64,000 nucleotides of DNA from Streptomyces lateritius (lineage in GTDB: Bacteria; Actinomycetota; Actinomycetes; Streptomycetales; Streptomycetaceae), in contig NZ_BMTO01000023.1 of NCBI RefSeq assembly GCF_014649715.1, positions 28,149 to 92,148 of the forward strand, written 5' to 3'. Of this stretch, positions 59,393-64,000 are shown one piece after another. Both the position numbers and the translations under genes were made by a program. Numbering within the stretch: the stretch's first letter is position 1; each line of letters starts with the position of its first letter. The notes under the pieces are model-generated. The model saw nothing but the letters and a program-made list of their open reading frames with translations, made no database searches and was not told where the DNA came from.

Positions 59393-59776
59393 TCAGAGGA
59401 AGGCCAGCGGGACGTCCTTCTCGATGCAGAGCCGCAGGACGCCCGCCAGTTGGCGTGCGTCCTCGATGTGCTGCTGGAGGAACTGGTCGCCGCCTTCCCG
59501 GGCCCACTGGTCGGTGATCGCCTCCAGCCGGATCAGAATCGACGCGCACTCGGCAGGCGAGAGGGCGTCACCGCCGTCATCCGGATGATCGAGGAGCGGC
59601 TCCAGAGCGGTGGACACCTCGCTCCACGGATGCTCGCCGCCGAAGCCCCACATCTCGGAGAGGACGAACCCCTCGGCCTCGGCCAGACGTCGCCGAAACG
59701 CGGCAAAGCCGCTGTAGGACCAGGAGACATCCGGACTGCTGTTGTCTCCGTCGCCCGGGAAAAGAACCAGCCCCAT
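59393..59776 (-). CDS. Small acidic immunity-like protein
   Basis: Encodes 127 residues; the ATG at 59776 is preceded by GGAGGG. SSPDVSWSYSGFAAFRRRLAEAEGFVLSEMWGFGG ... LLDHPDDGGDALSPAECASILIRLEAI ... HIEDARQLAGVLRLCIEKDVPL is a complete small helical protein of a type common near Streptomyces toxins or IS elements. It lies between an IS end and a transposase, similar to the SUKH-4 gene at 35853. Confidence 0.7.
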   Translation of the reverse strand: MGLVLFPGDGDNSSPDVSWSYSGFAAFRRRLAEAEGFVLSEMWGFGGEHPWSEVSTALEPLLDHPDDGGDALSPAECASILIRLEAITDQWAREGGDQFLQQHIEDARQLAGVLRLCIEKDVPLAFL

Positions 59777-59848
59777 GTGCCCTCCCTGCTTGCCGAGCAC
59801 ACAGGATCGAGGACAAGGGGCAGCGCCAGCAACTGGGATGATCTTGGT

Positions 59849-60470
59849 GTGGCTGGTGTGATCACGGCGTCGGAGTCGTCCTGGATGGCCCCGTTCACCG
59901 GGCTGAGCCCCCGTGCCTTCGGGAAGCTGGTGACGGTACTACGGCGCAAGGGTGCGGACGCGGTCGGCAAGGGCCGGCCCTGGAGCCTTCAGCTGGAGGA
60001 CCGGGCACTGCTGGTCGCGGCGTACTGGCGCACGAACCTAACGATGCGGCAGCTCGCCCCGCTGTTCGGTGTGTCCAAGTCGGCCGCGGACCGGATCATC
60101 GACCACCTCGGGCCGATGCTCGCGCTCCAGCCCCGCAAGTGGTTCGCCAAGGACACCGTGCTCATCGTGGAGGGCACCCTGGTCCCCACCCGCGACCACA
60201 CTGTGGCCGAGCGGTCGAAAAACTACAGGTACTCCACCAATCACCAAGTCGTCATCGACGCCGACACTCGCCTGGTCGTCGTGGTCGGCCGGCCGCTCGC
60301 CGGAAACCGCAACGACTGCAAGGCATGGGAGGAATCAGGCGCCAAGGCAGCAGTCGGCAATACCCTCACGATCGCCGACGGCGGGTACCCGGGCACCGGA
60401 CTCGTCATCCCGCACCGCCGCGAGCGCGGCCAGGCCGCACTCCCGGACTGGAAGGAAGAACACAACAGTC
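59849..60470 (+). pseudogene. IS5-like transposase, C-terminally truncated
   Basis: VITASESSWMAPFTGLSPRAFGKLV ... LTMRQLAPLFGVSKSAADRII ... VLIVEGTLVPTRDH ... IADGGYPGTGLVIPHRRERGQAALPDWKEEHN matches the intact copy at 35004, but the sequence then changes and the Glu-containing C-terminus is absent. The first catalytic Asp is replaced (IVEGT instead of IVDGT). It is therefore inactive. The break lies about 90 bp before direct repeat copy B. Confidence 0.88.
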
Positions 60471-60562
60471 GATCCCTCGCCCGCCCGTTCCCGCCTACTG
60501 GTGACCTGGGCGCACCGGGCTGCGAGGCGAACTCCCACCACAAGGTGCTGGAGCGGACCCGC

Positions 60563-60735
60563 GCACTCCGCAGCTCCCTGGCACGACTGAGAGTGCCTGG
60601 ACCTGGGCCTGTTACCTCGTTCGGGTGACCGCAGGCCGTGGGACTGCGGATCAACGAGGCACGGATGCTCGACCTGGACGACGTCCGGTGGGAGCTTGGC
60701 CGGTTCGGCAAGCTCAACGGACGAAATTACAGACC
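60563..60735 (+). repeat. 173-bp direct repeat, copy B
   Basis: One base different from copy A at 50081-50253. Here it is fused at its left to a truncated transposase and at its right to a small membrane protein gene on the minus strand, whose last residues (CNFVR) come from the repeat. Confidence 0.9.
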
Positions 60736-60920
60736 TTGCTGGGCGGGCACGGCTCGCCAGTGCCGTGGTAGGTGTGCGCAACAATCACGCCGAGCACCAC
60801 CAGCAGCAGCAAAGAGCCCCATATGACGATCGTTATCGGATGGAGGCTAAACCGAGCCGTTATCTTCTGGCGCCGGGTGCGGCGAGCCGGGCTGGCCGCA
60901 TCGTGACGGTCACCCGTCAT
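60714..60920 (-). CDS. Small membrane protein, C-terminus altered by repeat junction
   Basis: Encodes 68 residues; GGGGGG lies just before the ATG. A basic start (PARRTRRQKITARF) is followed by one membrane helix (PITIVIWGSLLLLVVLGVIVAHTY) and a Pro/Cys end that reads into direct repeat copy B. The natural C-terminus was probably replaced by recombination. Confidence 0.6.
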   Translation of the reverse strand: MTGDRHDAASPARRTRRQKITARFSLHPITIVIWGSLLLLVVLGVIVAHTYHGTGEPCPPSKVCNFVR

Positions 60921-61016
60921 GATTCCCCCCAGGATTGCTCGCTCTGCGGACATGAGTACCTGGGCTATTCCCACTTCTGCCCGACCGCATGCGGATCGCC
61001 CGGGGGCGAGTAGTAG

Positions 61017-61178
61017 CGGCTGCTGCCCTCGTACTTCAAGGCGCCCTGGGGAAAGATCTACCGCCGTTACGCCCCGGCCAACTGGAAGCCGCCCACGTAC
61101 GGGCTGGCCGCCGACGACTGGCCCGACCCGGGCAACCCGCCCCCGGCCCGCACCCGGCGCCGCCTGCGGGCCGTCTAG
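61017..61178 (+). pseudogene. C-terminal fragment of an unknown gene
   Basis: LLPSYFKAPWGKIYRRYAPANWKPPTYGLAADDWPDPGNPPPART then a stop: clearly protein-like, but two in-frame TAG codons stand directly before it. A remnant of a longer protein that I cannot name. Confidence 0.5.
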
Positions 61179-61343
61179 CCGATTTATCTGGCCACGCCGT
61201 CTGGGGGTGGAGTCGGGTTGCTCGGCCGCGGCGCAGACTGCCCTCTCGGCCCGGCCGCAGAGTCCTCGAAGGCGCAGGTCCACTCCTGGGTGAACCGCGC
61301 TTGGTTCCGTATCCCCGCTCCAGCGCGGGACGTCTCCTAGTAC

Positions 61344-61739
61344 ATGGGAGACATCAGCACGGCGCACCTGTCCGAGCCCGGCCTGGCGGTCGTCGAGATC
61401 GTGGCGCAGGACGAGGCGACGGTCCGGGAGGTCGTCGAGCGGCTCACGGGGAGCTGGGCGTCCAGCGGCGTCCCGGCGGTGCGCGAGGGCGGTCACGTGC
61501 CGGGACAGCGGACCTTCACCGGCCGCGTGTACGTCGATATCCGGATGCCCGCTCCGGGCAGGACTCGCACGCTGCCGGCGGACTGGGTCCGTTTCCACTC
61601 CCCACCGTGGGGCGGCCAATTGGGAACCGAGAAGCCGACGTGCTTGCGGAACCGAGCAGACGGCCCCTCCTGCCGGCGGCAGGCCGCTGAGTGGCCCCGG
61701 GGGTATGGGGCAGAGGATCCGTACAGCGGTTGGCGCTGA
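61344..61739 (+). CDS. DUF6207-like protein with altered C-terminus
   Basis: Encodes 131 residues. HLSEPGLAVVEIVAQDEATVREVVERLTGSWASSGV ... TGRVYVDIRMP matches DUF6207 proteins (EPGLAVVdi.A.de.ta..v...la..Wats). The usual proteins end shortly after the last strand; here about 60 unrelated residues follow, into sequence shared with resolvase remnants. Function unknown. Confidence 0.65.
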   Translation: MGDISTAHLSEPGLAVVEIVAQDEATVREVVERLTGSWASSGVPAVREGGHVPGQRTFTGRVYVDIRMPAPGRTRTLPADWVRFHSPPWGGQLGTEKPTCLRNRADGPSCRRQAAEWPRGYGAEDPYSGWR

Positions 61740-61756
61740 GAACGATCATGGTCAGG

Positions 61757-61965
61757 GCGTGAGTGCGCTGACTGACTCGGTTCTCGTACTCTCGGCGGGC
61801 CTTGCGCTGGGCCGGGACGGCGGTGACGCGCAGGGTGTAGCCCTGGCCGCGCCGTACGGTCACCCCCTGGTCGAGCGCCGCCCACTCGGCCGGCTCCAGT
61901 TCGGCGGTGCGGAGGAAGTTGGCGACCTTGCCCGGCATGTCGAGGGAAACCGGCAGCTCTGGGGG
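61757..61965 (-). pseudogene. Resolvase C-terminal tail, degenerate copy
   Basis: PVSLDMPGKVANFLRTAELEPAEWAALDQGVTVRRGQGYTLRVTAVPA matches the tail of the resolvase at 62690, but the next about 25 residues are deleted before RKARREYENR. Similarity continues into the downstream DNA (GCGCTGAGAACG...). It is a partial tandem duplication of the Tn3-like remnant. Confidence 0.75.
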
Positions 61966-62077
61966 TACCAGTAGTACCCGCCCGAACAACGGAGTAGCCC
62001 CTGACCTGGCCCGTTTGCTGTGGAGTCGGTGGGCTTGTTGGGCTGAACGAGTGAATCCGGCGGCGAGCCTGGGCGCA

Positions 62078-62533
62078 TCAGCCAAAGAGCCACCAGACAA
62101 AGCGGGAGGCCCACATCTGCAACCAGCTCAGGTCAAGGATGAACGCAGCAGAGGCGGCGAACACGAAGCCACGTCGCAGCAGGACACTGAGCTTGGTCAG
62201 GCCCTCCTCGAAACCCGGCGCCCATGGGTCCGGGGCAAGCCGTCGTACGCTCCACACCCACAGGCCTGGAAGAAGACCGAAGGTGCCACCCAACGCAGCC
62301 CAATCCTCAACGGCATCGTCAGTCGGGATCCAAATCCAGGCCGTTACTGCGAAGCCAAGACCGGCCAGTGTCAGGCCTCCGGTCTCCCCGGCCAACTCAG
62401 AAAGCGACGTGTGTGCGGCGACGAGTCGCTGGGGCGTCCGCCCACGCACCGTTTGCCAAACGTCGATCGCTGGGCCCAATGTGCTCGTGCCATACGCCAT
62501 GGCCAAGACGAAGTCCCAGTAGGAACGCGACAT
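62078..62533 (-). CDS. Integral membrane protein, 151 aa
   Basis: GGGAGC five bases before the ATG fixes the start. Four hydrophobic segments (YWDFVLAMAYGTSTLGPAIDVW; GGLTLAGLGFAVTAWIWI; WAALGGTFGLLPGLWVWSV; GFVFAASAAFILDLSWLQMW). It lies between the two resolvase copies and may be an inserted passenger. No family is recognised. Confidence 0.6.
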   Translation of the reverse strand: MSRSYWDFVLAMAYGTSTLGPAIDVWQTVRGRTPQRLVAAHTSLSELAGETGGLTLAGLGFAVTAWIWIPTDDAVEDWAALGGTFGLLPGLWVWSVRRLAPDPWAPGFEEGLTKLSVLLRRGFVFAASAAFILDLSWLQMWASRFVWWLFG

Positions 62534-62689
62534 TGCAAGCTCCCGGATACTTTCTGAGGCAAAGGATGCCGTAGGGGGATCTTCACTACCAGGTGCCACA
62601 CACAGCCCTGGCCCACCCGGGCGGCTCATAGAGCTGCGCCATAAGGTAACGGCCTCGACATCGATAGCAGCCGTTGGCGCTGAGAACGG

Positions 62690-63596
62690 TCACGGGGCGA
62701 GCGCGCTGACGCGGTTCTCGTACTCGCGCCGGGCCTTGCGCCGTGCCGGGATGGCCGAGATCCCCGCGGTGCTGTCGAGAGGCTGGCACAGGTCGAGGAG
62801 CCGGCGATGGACCGCAGGTAGGGCGGTGACGCGCAGGGTGTAGCCCTGGCCGCGCCGTACGCTCACGGCTTGGTCGAGCGCGGCTCGCTCGGCGGGCTCC
62901 AGCTCGGTGGTGCGGAGGAAGTCGGCGACCTTCCCCGGCATGTCGAGGGTGACGGGCGACTCCGGGGCCGGGGAGTCCTCGGAGCCGACGGTGGTGTGCT
63001 CGGGCAGGAGGTCGGCGACAGCGGTACGGATGGCACCGCGGCTGACGTCGTGGTCGCGGGCGAGGGCGGCGATGGAGCGGCCGTCCAGGTACGCGGTGCA
63101 CACGGCGTCCGTCTTGTCGGCCGGGACAGCGGGGCGGCGCCCGCCTTTGTTTGCCCTTGGCCGCGGCGGCGCGCAGACCGTCGTAGGTCAGCTCGCGCTG
63201 GAGGTCGCGCTGGAGTTCGCCGGCGGCGGCGAGGGTCTGCACCATGAACTTCACGGTGGACAGCAGCTCGCCGGTGCGCGGGTGGCGGGCGGTGAGATCC
63301 ATGGCGGAGAACGCGCCGTCGTGGATGTGCAGCGCCACCTGGTCGCGGTGGAGGACATCGAGCACGTCGAGGATGTGCCCGGTGCAGCGTACGAGGCGGA
63401 ACATCTCGGAGATGTGGACGGTGTCGCCGGGCCGAGCGTAGTCGAGGAGCGCACGGAACTTTGGGCGCTGGAGAGGGTGGAGGCGGCTGGATGTGCCAGG
63501 GTCCTCTTCGAAGACGACCGGGTCCTCGATGTCAGCCTCGGCGAGGACGAGGTTCTGCCGGGCGGTCGACACGCGCTTGTAGACCAGGTTCGCCAC
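62690..63596 (-). pseudogene. Tn3-type serine resolvase, frameshifted
   Basis: The N-terminal domain is good: LVYKRVSTARQN with the nucleophile Ser, FRALLDYARPGDTVHISEMFRLVR, then GELLSTVKFMVQTLAAAGELQRDLQRELTYDGLRAAAAKG. One extra A near 63147 shifts the frame; the next frame continues GGRRPAVPADKTDAVCTAYLDGRSIAALARDHDVSRGAIRTAV (HTH) and an unusual 90-residue tail. Without the insertion it would be an intact resolvase, so a sequencing error is possible. Confidence 0.85.
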
Positions 63597-63604
63597 TCGT
63601 GGGC

Positions 63605-63725
63605 CCCTTTGCCTCCAGGTGCCGCATCACCGCGGTGAGCATCGCCGTGCGCTTCGGCTCCGCCGCCCGCTCCAGCAGCGCAGCTTTCGAGCCGAGCGCG
63701 TACCGGGCGACCTCGATAACAGAAA
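63605..63725 (-). pseudogene. Tn3-family transposase fragment
   Basis: VARYALGSKAALLERAAEPKRTAMLTAVMRHLEAK matches the N-terminal part (DUF4158 region) of Tn3-family transposases. It runs out just upstream of the resolvase start, so the two belonged to one Tn3-like transposon now mostly lost. Confidence 0.6.
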
Positions 63726-63907
63726 TAACAGCAAACAGCCGACATGGCCTCACCTCTGTCGCTTCCGTGGGGAGTCGTGTGCCGGGAGGCCGGAGGGCCG
63801 CACTGTCCGTACCGGACCGGCACGTACGACTCGGTTCGACACGAGCCGAAACGATCGGCTGGCTGGGGGACGGGGCCGCCTGATCGTGAGCTGCTGACTG
63901 AGCCTTT

Positions 63908-64000
63908 TCAGCGTTGCCTCTCCAGGGTGAGGACCGCGGCGGCGATGTCCGTCATGCGGTTCGGGCTGCAGCGGCTCCGGCGGAAGATCCGCCAGGACTT
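63908..64000 (-). CDS. IS5-family transposase C-terminus, cut by window end
   Basis: The last 30 residues, KSWRIFRRSRCSPNRMTDIAAAVLTLERQR then a TGA, are the typical end of IS5-family (DUF4096-type) transposases of Streptomyces. The body lies beyond the right edge, so intactness cannot be judged. Confidence 0.7.
   Translation of the reverse strand, partial: KSWRIFRRSRCSPNRMTDIAAAVLTLERQR

Noticed and set aside
1..64000. tRNA genes or tRNA-derived attachment sites
   Set aside because: No cloverleaf-like sequence with a T-loop (GTTCGAATC-like) was found in the gaps.

Overview
The window is very GC-rich, uses strongly GC3-biased codons and dense ATGA/GTGA/TGATG start-stop overlaps, and carries families typical of Streptomyces (SCO6880-like, DUF4913, DUF6233, DUF6207 proteins, IS elements with GTCCCGTAA-type ends). 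It reads as accessory DNA of a Streptomyces or close relative, most likely a large (possibly linear) conjugative plasmid or a plasmid-like chromosome arm. No rRNA, tRNA or core housekeeping operon was seen.

Layout. 1-5.3 kb: the 3' part of a type I-E CRISPR-Cas operon (cas8e tail, cse2, cas7e, cas5e, cas6e, cas1e, cas2e) followed by array 1 on the same strand. Two more arrays with the same repeat lie at 38.8 and 40.0-40.3 kb on the opposite strand. 7-25.7 kb: a conjugation module: candidate oriT, MobC-like accessory protein, relaxase, a partner protein, then a Gram-positive type IV secretion cluster (SLT/NlpC-P60 wall hydrolase, small two-helix protein, VirB8-, VirB6-, SCO6880-, VirB4- and VirD4-like proteins), DUF4913 and a large pentapeptide-repeat membrane protein. 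25.7-38.2 kb: cargo and IS debris: an IS5-like element split by an IS110-type insertion, an RNase II/R-type exonuclease, a secreted NucA/NucB-type nuclease broken into two reading frames, a SUKH-4 immunity-type protein, a family-2 glycosyltransferase and a hexapeptide-repeat protein. 40.6-49.9 kb: plasmid-type genes, including a disordered protein pair, small proteins, a second pentapeptide protein, a zeta-type toxin with its upstream partner, a HTH regulator and a tyrosine recombinase preceded by a cluster of inverted repeats. 50.1-60.7 kb: an island flanked by two nearly identical 173-bp direct repeats, holding a broken recombinase, an AT-richer group (alpha/beta hydrolase, a glycine-rich toxin-like protein, an HlyD-like protein, a small protein) and small genes. 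59-64 kb: heavily rearranged, with a MITE, truncated transposases, a frameshifted Tn3-type resolvase and an IS5-family transposase tail at the edge.

How it fits together. The mobilisation genes would process and export DNA through the T4SS-like channel, with the wall hydrolase opening a passage. The CRISPR-Cas system, zeta toxin, nucleases and immunity-type proteins look like competition, defence or maintenance cargo. Three proteins spread over 36 kb (the relaxase partner, one of the disordered pair, and the zeta toxin) share the same tail motif, RPxxSAAAARxxST-like, followed by a basic tail. A common targeting or docking signal, perhaps for the T4SS, is the most interesting hypothesis here.
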